Source of the DNA: an uncultured Prevotellaceae bacterium
GTDB lineage: Bacteria > Bacteroidota > Bacteroidia > Bacteroidales > Bacteroidaceae
NCBI GenBank assembly: GCA_902771155.1
Contig: CACXVS010000026.1
Span: 8,751 to 72,750 of the forward strand
Reading direction: 5' to 3'
DNA: 64,000 bases
Below are positions 1 to 7,206 of this stretch, in pieces. Below the pieces are notes generated by a model that was not told the DNA's origin, made no database searches, and was given only the letters and a program-made list of their open reading frames with translations. Each line of letters begins with the position of its first letter. Position 1 is the stretch's first letter. A program made the translations under genes and the position numbers.

Positions 1-2
1 TT

Positions 3-770
3 GTTTACATCATGGGGCGCAGGCGACTGATGAAGAAGATTTGGGCCCGCAGTGCCGAGCTGAAGAAGGCTCTGGCCCGTGCAGAGGAGTCGGACCGTAT
101 GAAGGCAGAGTTTATTCAGAGCATGTCACACGAGATACGTACACCGCTCAATGCCGTCGTTGGTTTCGCACAGGTACTGGGCAGTCCTCACTACCAGTTG
201 ACGGATGAGGAGAAGAAAGACATGTCGGAACGTATCGACGAGAGCGTGGTTCAGGTCACCTCGATCGTCAACGAACTGTTGGAACTCTCGAAGAGTGAGA
301 GTGAAGGCGTGGCGCCGGAGGTTGATAAGGCCGACATCAAGTGTAACGACCTGTGCCGCTCAGTCCTGGAGTCGATGCAGGGCAGGGAGAAGCCTACGGT
401 GGAGATGCGCTTTACGACCAACGTCGATGACGACTTCACCATCTTCTCGAATGTCTATAGACTGAGGAGCATCCTGAACCACCTGATAGACAATGCCCAG
501 AAGTTTACCGACATGGGGCACATCGACCTGCAGTTCGAGCATAAGGGCAACAAGGCCCTGTTTATCGTGACGGATACGGGCGTGGGTATCGACAAGAAGG
601 ATCGGGAGCGTATCTTCGAGACATTCGCCAAACTCGACGACTTTAAGGCAGGCATAGGTCTTGGACTGCCTATCTGCCGACGACTGGTGACCTCGCTTGG
701 AGGAACGGTAGAACTGGATCCCGTCTATATCAACGGAAGCCGATTTGTAATTACCTTGCCTTTAGCTTAA
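3..770 (+). CDS. Sensor histidine kinase, C-terminal part (5' end outside window)
   Basis: This is the cytoplasmic kinase core of a two-component sensor, which autophosphorylates on histidine and passes the phosphate to a response regulator. The frame is open to the window edge, so the sensor and membrane part lies upstream. Numbering from the ATG at 12, an H-box (SMSHEIRTPLNAVVGF) places the phospho-acceptor at His40. The N-box (HLIDNAQ, 157-163), the G1 box (DTGVGI, 188-193) and the G2 box (GIGLGLP, 214-220) form a complete HATPase_c domain. A basic stretch (GRRRLMKK) followed by a charged helix suggests that a transmembrane segment and coiled linker precede the core. No response regulator is visible nearby. 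The gene ends just before a convergent minus-strand gene. Confidence 0.9.
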   Translation, partial: VYIMGRRRLMKKIWARSAELKKALARAEESDRMKAEFIQSMSHEIRTPLNAVVGFAQVLGSPHYQLTDEEKKDMSERIDESVVQVTSIVNELLELSKSESEGVAPEVDKADIKCNDLCRSVLESMQGREKPTVEMRFTTNVDDDFTIFSNVYRLRSILNHLIDNAQKFTDMGHIDLQFEHKGNKALFIVTDTGVGIDKKDRERIFETFAKLDDFKAGIGLGLPICRRLVTSLGGTVELDPVYINGSRFVITLPLA

Positions 771-772
771 TA

Positions 773-964
773 TTATTTCCCTTTATGACGGTTGGCACGC
801 TGCTGGCGGTACTTGGCCTTCTGACGGGCTGAGCCACTGCCATGAGCACCAGTGATATACTGCTTCTTCTTGGCCTTGGTCTTCACCTTGTTATCGTTCT
901 TAGGCTTATCCCCTCCACGTCCGAAGTTGATGCCGTTCTCAAGGATATGCTGGAAATCGTCCAT
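773..964 (-). CDS. Small basic protein, unknown function
   Basis: A 63-residue protein starting MDDFQHILENGINFGRGG, with a strongly Lys/Arg/Gln-rich tail (KTKAKKKQ, RQKAKYRQQRANRHKGK). The ATG at 964 lies immediately after the stop codon of the upstream transformylase gene on the same strand, so the two are probably co-transcribed and translationally coupled. A longer frame from 1012 would overlap the transformylase, so I prefer the later start. The basic, low-complexity tail suggests RNA or ribosome contact, but that is inference. I do not recognise the family. Confidence 0.6.
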   Translation of the reverse strand: MDDFQHILENGINFGRGGDKPKNDNKVKTKAKKKQYITGAHGSGSARQKAKYRQQRANRHKGK

Positions 965-965
965 A

Positions 966-2153
966 TTAATGGTGGAATAAACGTACGCCTGTAAACGCCA
1001 TGGCGATGCCATACTTGTCGCAGGTCATGATCACATGGTCGTCACGCACTGATCCGCCAGCTTGGGCGATGAATTCCACACCGCTCTTGTGGGCGCGCTC
1101 GATGTTGTCGCCAAAGGGGAAGAAGGCGTCGCTGCCAAGGGCCACCTTCGTGTTCTGGGCTATCCAGGCCTTCTTTTCCTCCATGGTCAGCACCTCGGGC
1201 TGGGTCTTGAAGAACTGCTGCCAGGCACCGTCGCGAAGCACGTCGTCGTGCTCGTCCTCCGAGATATACACATCGATGGTGTTGTCGCGGTCGGCCCTGC
1301 GGATGCCGTCAACGAAGGGCAGGTTCATCACCTTCGGATGCTGGCGCAGCCACCAGATGTCGGCCTTGTTGCCAGCCAGACGTGTACAGTGGATACGGCT
1401 CTGCTGACCGGCACCGATACCGATGGCCTGACCGTCCTTCACGTAGCAGACGGAGTTCGACTGGGTGTATTTCAGCGTGATGAGGGCAATTATCAGGTCG
1501 CGCTTAGCCTCTGGGGTGAAAGTCTTGTTTTGCGTGGGGATATTCTCGAAGAGGGCATCGTCGTCGAGCTTGATCTCATTACGACCCTGCTCGAAGGTAA
1601 TGCCGAACACCTGCTTGCGCTCGATGGGCTCAGGCTGGTAGTTGGCGTCGATCTTGATCACGTTGTAGGTGCCCTTGCGCTTGTCCTTCAGTATCTCGAT
1701 GGCCTCAGGGGTATAGTCGGGGGCAATCACACCGTCGCTCACCTCGCGCTTCAGGATCTTGGCCGTGGTAGCGTCGCAAGTATCAGAGAGAGCCACGAAG
1801 TCGCCATAGCTCGACATACGGTCGGCACCACGCGCCCTGGCATAGGCACAGGCGATGGGACTCTCGTCGAGGCCGGCAATGTCGTCCACGAAGTATATCT
1901 TCTTCAGGGTGTCGCTCAGGGGCAGACCTACGGCAGCACCGGCAGGACTGACGTGCTTGAACGAGGCAGCGGCGGGCATGCCTGTTGCCGCCTTCAGCTC
2001 TTTCACGAGTTGCCAGGCGTTGAAGGCATCGAGGAAATTGATATAGCCAGGACGACCGTTGATCACTTCGATGGGTAACTCGCCCTCCTGCATGAAGATG
2101 CGTGAGGGCTTCTGGTTCGGATTGCATCCGTACTTGAGTGCTAATTCTTTCAT
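966..2153 (-). CDS. Stand-alone AICAR formyltransferase (PurH transformylase domain)
   Basis: The product is the transformylase half of PurH, which formylates AICAR with 10-formyl-tetrahydrofolate in step 9 of purine synthesis. It has 395 residues, against about 510-530 for bifunctional PurH. It begins directly with the transformylase domain (MKELALKYGCNPNQKPSRIF) and lacks the N-terminal IMP cyclohydrolase domain. The segment SFKHVSPAGAAVG carries the Lys-His pair that matches the KHTNPCG-type catalytic motif. The ATG at 2153 was chosen because upstream codons lack homology and a promoter sits at 2183-2214. The last step to IMP must come from another gene outside the window. The small basic-protein gene follows directly. 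Confidence 0.85.
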   Translation of the reverse strand: MKELALKYGCNPNQKPSRIFMQEGELPIEVINGRPGYINFLDAFNAWQLVKELKAATGMPAAASFKHVSPAGAAVGLPLSDTLKKIYFVDDIAGLDESPIACAYARARGADRMSSYGDFVALSDTCDATTAKILKREVSDGVIAPDYTPEAIEILKDKRKGTYNVIKIDANYQPEPIERKQVFGITFEQGRNEIKLDDDALFENIPTQNKTFTPEAKRDLIIALITLKYTQSNSVCYVKDGQAIGIGAGQQSRIHCTRLAGNKADIWWLRQHPKVMNLPFVDGIRRADRDNTIDVYISEDEHDDVLRDGAWQQFFKTQPEVLTMEEKKAWIAQNTKVALGSDAFFPFGDNIERAHKSGVEFIAQAGGSVRDDHVIMTCDKYGIAMAFTGVRLFHH

Positions 2154-2182
2154 TTTTCGAGTAAATTTTCTGTATTTGGCTG

Positions 2183-2214
2183 CAAAATTAGTGCAAAATG
2201 AGCGAAAAGCCAAA
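2183..2214 (-). promoter_or_regulatory. Promoter of the AICAR transformylase gene
   Basis: On the minus strand, TAATTTTG (plus 2183-2190) is preceded by TTTG (plus 2211-2214) with a 20-bp gap. This is the Bacteroidota -33/-7 architecture. The transcription start should lie about 6 nt downstream, leaving a leader of roughly 25 nt. Confidence 0.7.
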
Positions 2215-2252
2215 TTTTATTTGTAATTTTGCATCGATTATATATAAATAAT

Positions 2253-2429
2253 ATGGAGAAGAAACGTGTGGCCCTTCGCAAACTGCTGGAGGCAGTGGAA
2301 AAGGAAATACTGAGGAAACCCGACAAGAAAGCGCTCGACCGCCTGTCACTGTTCGTGGGGTTTCAGGATTGGGAGTCGTTCCAGGACGCCCTTCACGGCG
2401 ATGCCAGTGCCGACGAGAACTATAAGTAA
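2253..2429 (+). CDS. Small hypothetical protein (58 aa)
   Basis: A 58-residue charged, helical protein beginning MEKKRVALRKLLEAVEK and containing LSLFVGFQDWESFQDAL. The ATG at 2253 is preferred over the in-frame TTG at 2229. A -7 type element, TAATTTTG, lies at 2224-2231, but no clear -33 box was found, so the promoter is tentative. The gene is divergent from the transformylase gene and convergent with rplS. It has no signal peptide, no membrane segment and no cysteine. I do not recognise the family. Confidence 0.6.
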   Translation: MEKKRVALRKLLEAVEKEILRKPDKKALDRLSLFVGFQDWESFQDALHGDASADENYK

Positions 2430-2464
2430 CGACCAATACCCCATGCCGGTATGGCCACAAAAAA

Positions 2465-2494
2465 AAATATGAGGGCATACATGCTCTCATATTT
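2465..2494 (-). terminator. Rho-independent terminator of rplS
   Basis: An inverted repeat with stem AAATATGAG...CTCATATTT and an inner GCAT/ATGC is followed on the minus strand by a long T run (plus-strand A run at about 2458-2467). It lies 23 nt past the rplS stop codon. Confidence 0.85.
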
Positions 2495-2516
2495 CTCTTT
2501 AAGTAATTTACTTTCC

Positions 2517-2876
2517 TTACTCGCCAACAGGGTGACGCTTCTCCTTGATGCGGGCAGCCTTACCAGTGAGCTTGCGCAGATAGTAAAGCTTGGCGCGGCG
2601 AACCTTACCTACCTTGTTGATCTCGATGCTCTCGATGTTAGGCGACTCGATGGGGAAGATACGCTCCACACCCACGGTACCCGACATCTTACGAACAGTG
2701 AAGCGCTTCTTGTCACCATGGCCAGAGATCTTGATGACCACACCACGATAGAGCTGGATACGCTCCTTAGAGCCCTCGATAATTTTGTAAGCGACAGTGA
2801 TGGTGTCTCCAGCCTTGAACTTGGGGTACTCCTTGCCGGTTGCAAATGCTTCTTCAGCAACTTTAATTAAATCCAT
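2517..2876 (-). CDS. rplS: 50S ribosomal protein L19
   Basis: L19 (119 residues, normal length) sits at the interface of the 30S and 50S subunits. Family features are [51 protein letters not shown] and [11 protein letters not shown]. The ATG at 2876 gives the canonical N-terminus [11 protein letters not shown]. The longer upstream frame is non-coding leader. A -7 element lies at 2975-2982 on the minus strand, which gives a leader of roughly 95 nt that could hold regulatory structure. The usual partners rimM and trmD are not adjacent, and the gene appears to be monocistronic with its own terminator. Confidence 0.97.
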   Translation of the reverse strand: MDLIKVAEEAFATGKEYPKFKAGDTITVAYKIIEGSKERIQLYRGVVIKISGHGDKKRFTVRKMSGTVGVERIFPIESPNIESIEINKVGKVRRAKLYYLRKLTGKAARIKEKRHPVGE

Positions 2877-3061
2877 CTTTTTTACAATTTTACTTTGTTT
2901 TGCTGTATCGTTCCAACGCAACATAGACGGGCAACTCGTGACTTCCCTCCATAGGTTACGCCGAAAAGCGGGTGCAAAGGTACACAATTTCCTTCAAACA
3001 AAGAAATTTTTCTGGAAAAAAATGCGTTTTTTCACCATAACAATATAAAAATAGGTGAAAA

Positions 3062-3097
3062 CAAAAGGGACGCTCCCTTTCGGAAGAGCCCCTTTTC
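3062..3097 (-). terminator. Terminator of the ferredoxin remnant
   Basis: On the minus strand an AAAAGGG...CCCTTTT stem encloses CTC/GAG and CC/GG pairs around a GAAA loop, followed by GTTTT. It lies 20 nt after the ferredoxin stop codon. Confidence 0.7.
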
Positions 3098-3116
3098 TGT
3101 CTTATGTCCTCAGTGA

Positions 3117-3221
3117 TTAGGGAAGGCTGATAGCCTCAGAAGGACAAACACTTGCGCATGTGCCGCACTCTGTGCAAGCATCAGCATCAATCACGTAGCG
3201 CTCTGCACCCTCAGAATTTTT
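3117..3221 (-). pseudogene. Truncated 2[4Fe-4S] ferredoxin (C-terminal half only)
   Basis: The minus-strand frame encodes EGAERYVIDADACTECGTC followed by ASVCPSEAISLP and a stop. That is the second cluster motif (CxxCxxCxxxCP) of a small bacterial-type ferredoxin, which normally has about 55 residues and two such motifs. Upstream of Glu-Gly, where ...CPVEAIS should continue, the frame runs into TAG at 3222-3224 and no start codon is available. The first cluster motif is absent. Promoter (3270-3302) and terminator (3062-3097) are both preserved, so about 25 N-terminal codons seem to be missing from an otherwise intact transcription unit. The cause may be a true deletion or an assembly error. 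Confidence 0.75.
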
Positions 3222-3269
3222 CTAACTTTTTAAGTTGTTAATAATGTTATTTACTCACTTTTTAGGATG

Positions 3270-3302
3270 CAAAGATACGACTTTTTTCGAGAATATACCA
3301 AA
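3270..3302 (-). promoter_or_regulatory. Promoter of the ferredoxin remnant
   Basis: TATCTTTG (plus 3270-3277) with TTTG (plus 3299-3302) 21 bp upstream on the minus strand. It matches the Bacteroidota consensus and points at the truncated ferredoxin gene. Confidence 0.7.
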
Positions 3303-3388
3303 CTTTAGGTATGTTTTTTAGTTATTTATACGTTGTCGAAATAACCATTCATATAATATCCGGCCTTTTTCTGCGTTATTATCTACAG

Positions 3389-4135
3389 ATGAAAAGATTC
3401 ATTATCATCACCGCATGCATGCTGTTCCTGGCCTTCTCTGGTCAAGCTCAGACGCGTACCATCCAGCATAAGCCCTATATCGACCTGCGCCCCATGCATT
3501 TCGGTATCCTGGTGGGCATGAACATGCAGGACATCGAGTTCCGTAATGTAGGTCCCCAGACCATCACCCTCGACGACGGCACCACCCAGGAGAAGACCAT
3601 CCTCTGCGATGCCGACCGTTGGAATACCGGTTTCTCCGTAGGCGTACTGGCCGACCTGCGCCTGAGCGACCATCTGAACGTGCGCTTCACGCCTACCATG
3701 CACTTTGGCGCCAAGCATCTCACCTTCCGCAACCTCACCGACCTGACGCCCGACGGCAAGCCCACCGAGGTGACTCAGGACATGAAGAACACCTACATCT
3801 CGTTTCCCCTCGACATCAAGTTCAGTGCCGAGCGATGGAACAACTACCGTCCTTACATGATGGCGGGCATCAACCCGATGGTCAACCTCACGAGCAAGAA
3901 CCAGGAGTATGTCCAGCTGAAGCGCTCCGACCTTTTCTTTGAAGTCGGACTGGGCTGCGATCTCTATCTGCCCTTCTTCAAGCTCATCCCCGAGCTGAAG
4001 TTCTGCTACAGTCTTCGCGATGCCCTCGACAAGGACCATGCCGGCGAACTGAAGGACGCCAACCTGCGCCAATACACCAATGCCGTCACCAGCGGCCACA
4101 GCAAGATGATCGTCCTCACGTTCTATTTCGAGTAG
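3389..4135 (+). CDS. porT: PorT/SprT-type outer-membrane protein of type IX secretion
   Basis: A 248-residue protein with signal peptide (MKRFIIITACMLFLAFSGQAQ). PorT is an outer-membrane barrel needed for secretion through the type IX system, the Bacteroidota export route for gingipain-like enzymes and gliding adhesins. Family traits visible here are KPYIDLRPMHFGILVGMN near the start, a central VRFTPTMHFGAKHLTF, a late NNYRPYMMAGINP and the segment RSDLFFEVGLGCDLYLPFF. The alternating polar/hydrophobic strands and the C-terminal Phe-Tyr-Phe-Glu fit a barrel. The ATG at 3389 starts the signal peptide; the longer frame from 3311 has no support. No other T9SS gene is in the window, as is usual because these genes are scattered. 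Confidence 0.82.
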   Translation: MKRFIIITACMLFLAFSGQAQTRTIQHKPYIDLRPMHFGILVGMNMQDIEFRNVGPQTITLDDGTTQEKTILCDADRWNTGFSVGVLADLRLSDHLNVRFTPTMHFGAKHLTFRNLTDLTPDGKPTEVTQDMKNTYISFPLDIKFSAERWNNYRPYMMAGINPMVNLTSKNQEYVQLKRSDLFFEVGLGCDLYLPFFKLIPELKFCYSLRDALDKDHAGELKDANLRQYTNAVTSGHSKMIVLTFYFE

Positions 4136-4154
4136 AGAAAAAAGCACTCATTTT

Positions 4155-4186
4155 CTTGTTAGTTTACGATTTTCTTCATATCTTTG
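4155..4186 (+). promoter_or_regulatory. Promoter in the 4.1-4.7 kb non-coding region
   Basis: TATCTTTG at 4179-4186 with CTTG at 4155-4158, 20 bp apart. The expected transcription start is about 4192. The only reading frame behind it is the 35-codon ORF at 4212. Confidence 0.6.
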
Positions 4187-4211
4187 CATTCGTATAACTA
4201 AATACCAAGCA

Positions 4212-4319
4212 ATGAATTTTACCAGCTTCTCTTGTGCTTTTACTTTAAGTGCCATAGTTGTAAATATTTTTGTTAAATGGTTAATAATAAGGTGTGCTTC
4301 TCTCGTTTGCCGTTTTTGA
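4212..4319 (+). CDS. Possible 35-aa hydrophobic micropeptide
   Basis: An ATG 26 nt behind a good promoter opens a 35-codon frame starting MNFTSFSCAFTLSAIVV and followed by NIFVKWLIIRCASLVCRF. The sequence is one hydrophobic segment ending in a basic tail, which resembles small membrane peptides such as type I toxins. Size alone gives no proof of coding. The rest of the 4136-4724 region has no gene. It holds this unit, a minus-strand -7-like element (TACATTTG, plus 4420-4427) that could drive an antisense RNA, and the inverted-repeat element at 4463-4642. Confidence 0.35.
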   Translation: MNFTSFSCAFTLSAIVVNIFVKWLIIRCASLVCRF

Positions 4320-4462
4320 GTCCAATTTTTTGCGCCCTAATTAGGAAAATATTTTTTGTGCACTAGAAAAATAATTTTTTCTAAGTATGGGAGCGAATCC
4401 TTTTTTCTTAACGACAGTGCAAATGTACAAAATTTTCAAACTCAAAAATGGCCTTGACTTCT

Positions 4463-4642
4463 CCGCAACGCCGCAACGCCGCAACATCAACCACTTTCGA
4501 ATGTAGAGCAGAATGACGGTTAATAGTCTTTATTAATTTTATATATATTATAATATATATAAAATATAGAATATATATATTATAACCCTTCTGTCCTTGA
4601 GATATTGACACCCCTTCATGTTGCGGCGTTGCGGCGTTGCGG
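4463..4642. repeat. 180-bp element bounded by 25-bp perfect inverted repeats
   Basis: The arm at 4463-4487 is made of almost three copies of the 8-mer CCGCAACG. It is the exact reverse complement of 4618-4642. The 130-bp centre is AT-rich and contains a perfect 30-bp palindrome (4536-4565, centre TATTATAATA). The whole could fold into a long hairpin. No target-site duplication or ORF is seen, so it may be a non-autonomous mobile repeat or a structured intergenic element. Confidence 0.8.
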
Positions 4643-4666
4643 TGTGAGTACACTGACGTAACAATT

Positions 4667-4698
4667 AAAAGAGGTGCCCCTTCGTGAGGGCACCTCTT
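4667..4698 (-). terminator. Terminator of the ExbB-TPR operon
   Basis: Stem AAGAGGTGCCC/GGGCACCTCTT (plus 4669-4679 and 4688-4698). On the minus strand it is followed by TTTTAATTG. It lies 27 nt after the stop codon of the TPR gene. Confidence 0.8.
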
Positions 4699-4724
4699 GG
4701 CATTGTATTGTTTTTAAAGGGGAT

Positions 4725-6152
4725 TTACTTCAGATCGCGGATCTGCTGGGCAGGACCATAGTCGGGGTCGATGGCCAGGATCTTGTCGGCATAGGCCTTG
4801 GCCTCTGACTTGTTCTTGCCAATCAGGAAGGCGTTCGACATGAGGTAGTGGTAGCTGTACTTCAGGATGGTGTTCTCGCTCTTGTCGCGGTCGGCCTTAC
4901 CCTCAAGCAGTGAAACGACTTTCAGGTAGTCAGGACGTGCCAGGCTCTTGGCCATCGTGGGATCGAGCTTGTTGTTCATCGTAGCGCACTGATAGGCGGC
5001 ATAGATGGCCTGGACGGGGAACTTCTCAGCCATCATGCGGTATGTTGCAACAGCTCTGCCGATCATCTCGGGCTTGCGGCTCTCGTCAACAGCATCAGCG
5101 TACTTTGAGAAGATCTTGGCAAGTCCTTCGATATCATCTGAGTTCTGCTCGGGCTTTGCAGCCAGATAATCCTGATAGTATCTGAGGGCCTGGTCGAAAT
5201 TCTGATCCTTCAGATAGGAGTCGGATACGCTCTTCAGGATGGCGTGGCGCTTGATCATGGACTGATCGTTGACCAGTTCGAGGGCCTTGTCGTACTGCTC
5301 GTACATGTTCTCCTTGTCGTCGAGGGCCTGATAGATCAGGGCTGTGTAGAAGTGGTCGTACTCTGAGAAGTTGGCGCTATCGGTCTCGTTGAAATACTTG
5401 TGGATGTAGCTCTTGGCGGCATCGTACTTCTTGAGCTCGTAGTTGGAGAACATGGCCAGACGGTTGAACGTCGGGTTGCGTGGCTCGAGCTTGATACCTG
5501 CCTCAGCAGCGCGGAGGGCATCCTCGAAGTGACCGGTGAAGTAGCTGCAACGTACGAACTCGTTGAGTCCTGCCTTGTCGAGCTTGTTGATGTCGGCCTT
5601 GGCATAGTTCTCATAGGCCTGCTTCTCGTCGCCTGCCAGCATGTAGATGTGGGCGGTGATGGCGTCAACGTCCTCGTTGGGGCACATGGCCTTCATGTCC
5701 TGAAGCTTCTTGGCAGCCTGAGAGGGGCTGATCTTACGATACACCATAGCCCACTTCTTGTAACCCTCGGGGTTGGTGGGGGCGAAGTTGATGGCCTGGT
5801 TGTAGTAGCTGGCAGCCTTACCACCGTCGGTACCGTAGGATGCCTCGATATCGCCGAGGAGCAGATAGGCGGGGGCATACTGGTACTTGGGCTTACCTGC
5901 CTCGTTGGCATAGTTGGCGAACATGATGGCGTTGGCAGTGTCTTTCTGCTCGAAGAAGGCGCGACCGATCTGCACCAGGGCCTCGGCGTTTTTCTTGTTC
6001 TTCTTGTAAGCGGTTTTTGCTAACTCGGCTACGTTAGGAGCCTGTGACTTAATTCCCTCGAGAGCTGCGTTGAGCTCTGCTTCCTGTGCGATTGCGGTGG
6101 TGCTGAAACCTGCCAGCAACACACCCATTACTAGATATTTGATTGCTTTCAT
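4725..6152 (-). CDS. Periplasmic tetratricopeptide-repeat protein
   Basis: A 475-residue exported protein (signal peptide MKAIKYLVMGVLLAGFSTTAIAQ). The rest is helical TPR-type repeats, for example NAEALVQIGRAFFEQKDTA, APAYLLLGDIEASYG and FDQALRYYQDYLAAKPEQ. It should act as a periplasmic scaffold. It is the last gene of the ExbB-ExbD-ExbD-TonB-PstS-TPR operon, about 80 bp after the PstS-like gene, and this order suggests that it works with the proton-driven complex at the cell envelope. The start at 6152 is fixed by the signal peptide. The binding partner is unknown. Confidence 0.85.
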   Translation of the reverse strand: MKAIKYLVMGVLLAGFSTTAIAQEAELNAALEGIKSQAPNVAELAKTAYKKNKKNAEALVQIGRAFFEQKDTANAIMFANYANEAGKPKYQYAPAYLLLGDIEASYGTDGGKAASYYNQAINFAPTNPEGYKKWAMVYRKISPSQAAKKLQDMKAMCPNEDVDAITAHIYMLAGDEKQAYENYAKADINKLDKAGLNEFVRCSYFTGHFEDALRAAEAGIKLEPRNPTFNRLAMFSNYELKKYDAAKSYIHKYFNETDSANFSEYDHFYTALIYQALDDKENMYEQYDKALELVNDQSMIKRHAILKSVSDSYLKDQNFDQALRYYQDYLAAKPEQNSDDIEGLAKIFSKYADAVDESRKPEMIGRAVATYRMMAEKFPVQAIYAAYQCATMNNKLDPTMAKSLARPDYLKVVSLLEGKADRDKSENTILKYSYHYLMSNAFLIGKNKSEAKAYADKILAIDPDYGPAQQIRDLK

Positions 6153-6229
6153 AATTCTATTGTTTTTAAGTTACACATTCTGTTCTTAGTCTCTCGATTC
6201 TATGACGTTTGAAACCCCGAAAGGTTTAA

Positions 6230-7189
6230 TCACTGTTTCTTGACGATGACATCCCGCACGTTCATATTGGCCGACCGGGGGAGCAGACCGTAGCGGAGGA
6301 TGATCTTCTGGCCCTTGGGCAACTGCACGAAATGGCAGAAGCCTGAGGGTACCCCGTTGCGCGTATCGTTTAGCAGGGCGTAGATGGTGCGACGAAGGGG
6401 GTAGTTGCCGTTGTATAGATAGTATTGATAGGGTTTCCAGCTGTTGTAGCTCTCGGCTGTCTGCATCTTGGAGACGCCCATCACGCTTATATTCTTCTTG
6501 AAGGTGACGTTGGTGGTGTCGCGCTTGTCGTTGAGCCAGTTGCTGCCGATGATGCCGAGGGCATTCTCGTGCTTCTCGACATAGTCGATGACAGCGGCAC
6601 TGGTCTGTACGGCTCCGATGTTCTTTGCACTGAACTGCTGGCCTCCGAGGATGGAGTCGACACACCAGCGCACCGTGCTCGACAGGGGATTGTCGAATAC
6701 CACGTCGATTTCGCCAAGTTTGTTTTGTGGATAGAGTTCGCTCCACTTGCTGACCTCGCCCTTGAGTACGCGTGCAAAGTCGTTGACGGTGATGCACGAG
6801 TCGGGATTGGCATTGTTGACGATGATAGCCAGACCGTCGTAGGCGACGGGCACCGCTCTTGGCATGTACTTACGGTCGATCAGATTCTGGCGCTCTTTCT
6901 CGGTGAAGTCGCGGGTGGTGAAGGCCAGCCACGTCTCAAGCTTCATCAGCATCTTTACGGCATCCTGCTCGTTAATATAAAGAGGTGTGATGGAGTCGAG
7001 CGTCTGATTCTGGAAATAGTATAGCTCCTCGTCGATGATGGGGTAGAAGCTCTCGTCGGCTGCCAGTACGCTGGCGGCTTTCTGATAGGCCTCTTCCAAT
7101 TCAGGATTAGGCTTGTTCCCACAAGCGAGGAACAAGCCTAATATCAGTGTTAATCCAACTAAATTTGTGAATTTGTTGAATGCGTTCAT
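6230..7189 (-). CDS. PstS-like phosphate-binding lipoprotein
   Basis: A 319-residue lipoprotein with lipobox LFLAC (Cys23), so it is membrane-anchored. The fold is the PstS type of periplasmic binding protein: VPVAYDGLAIIVNN, the FARVLKGEVSKWSEL loop, SSTVRWCVDSILGG and ALGIIGSNWL match the family. Such proteins bind phosphate, but no pstCAB transporter genes are present. The neighbours are an ExbB/ExbD/TonB complex and a TPR protein. The anion may therefore be sensed or handed to a TonB-dependent step instead of an ABC permease; that is inference. The gene sits 17 bp after tonB on the same strand. Confidence 0.85.
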   Translation of the reverse strand: MNAFNKFTNLVGLTLILGLFLACGNKPNPELEEAYQKAASVLAADESFYPIIDEELYYFQNQTLDSITPLYINEQDAVKMLMKLETWLAFTTRDFTEKERQNLIDRKYMPRAVPVAYDGLAIIVNNANPDSCITVNDFARVLKGEVSKWSELYPQNKLGEIDVVFDNPLSSTVRWCVDSILGGQQFSAKNIGAVQTSAAVIDYVEKHENALGIIGSNWLNDKRDTTNVTFKKNISVMGVSKMQTAESYNSWKPYQYYLYNGNYPLRRTIYALLNDTRNGVPSGFCHFVQLPKGQKIILRYGLLPRSANMNVRDVIVKKQ

Positions 7190-7206
7190 TTCAGATTGAT
7201 CAGCGT

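Noticed and set aside
1062..2078. 338-codon plus-strand frame
   Set aside because: Shadow of the AICAR transformylase gene; no recognisable domain.
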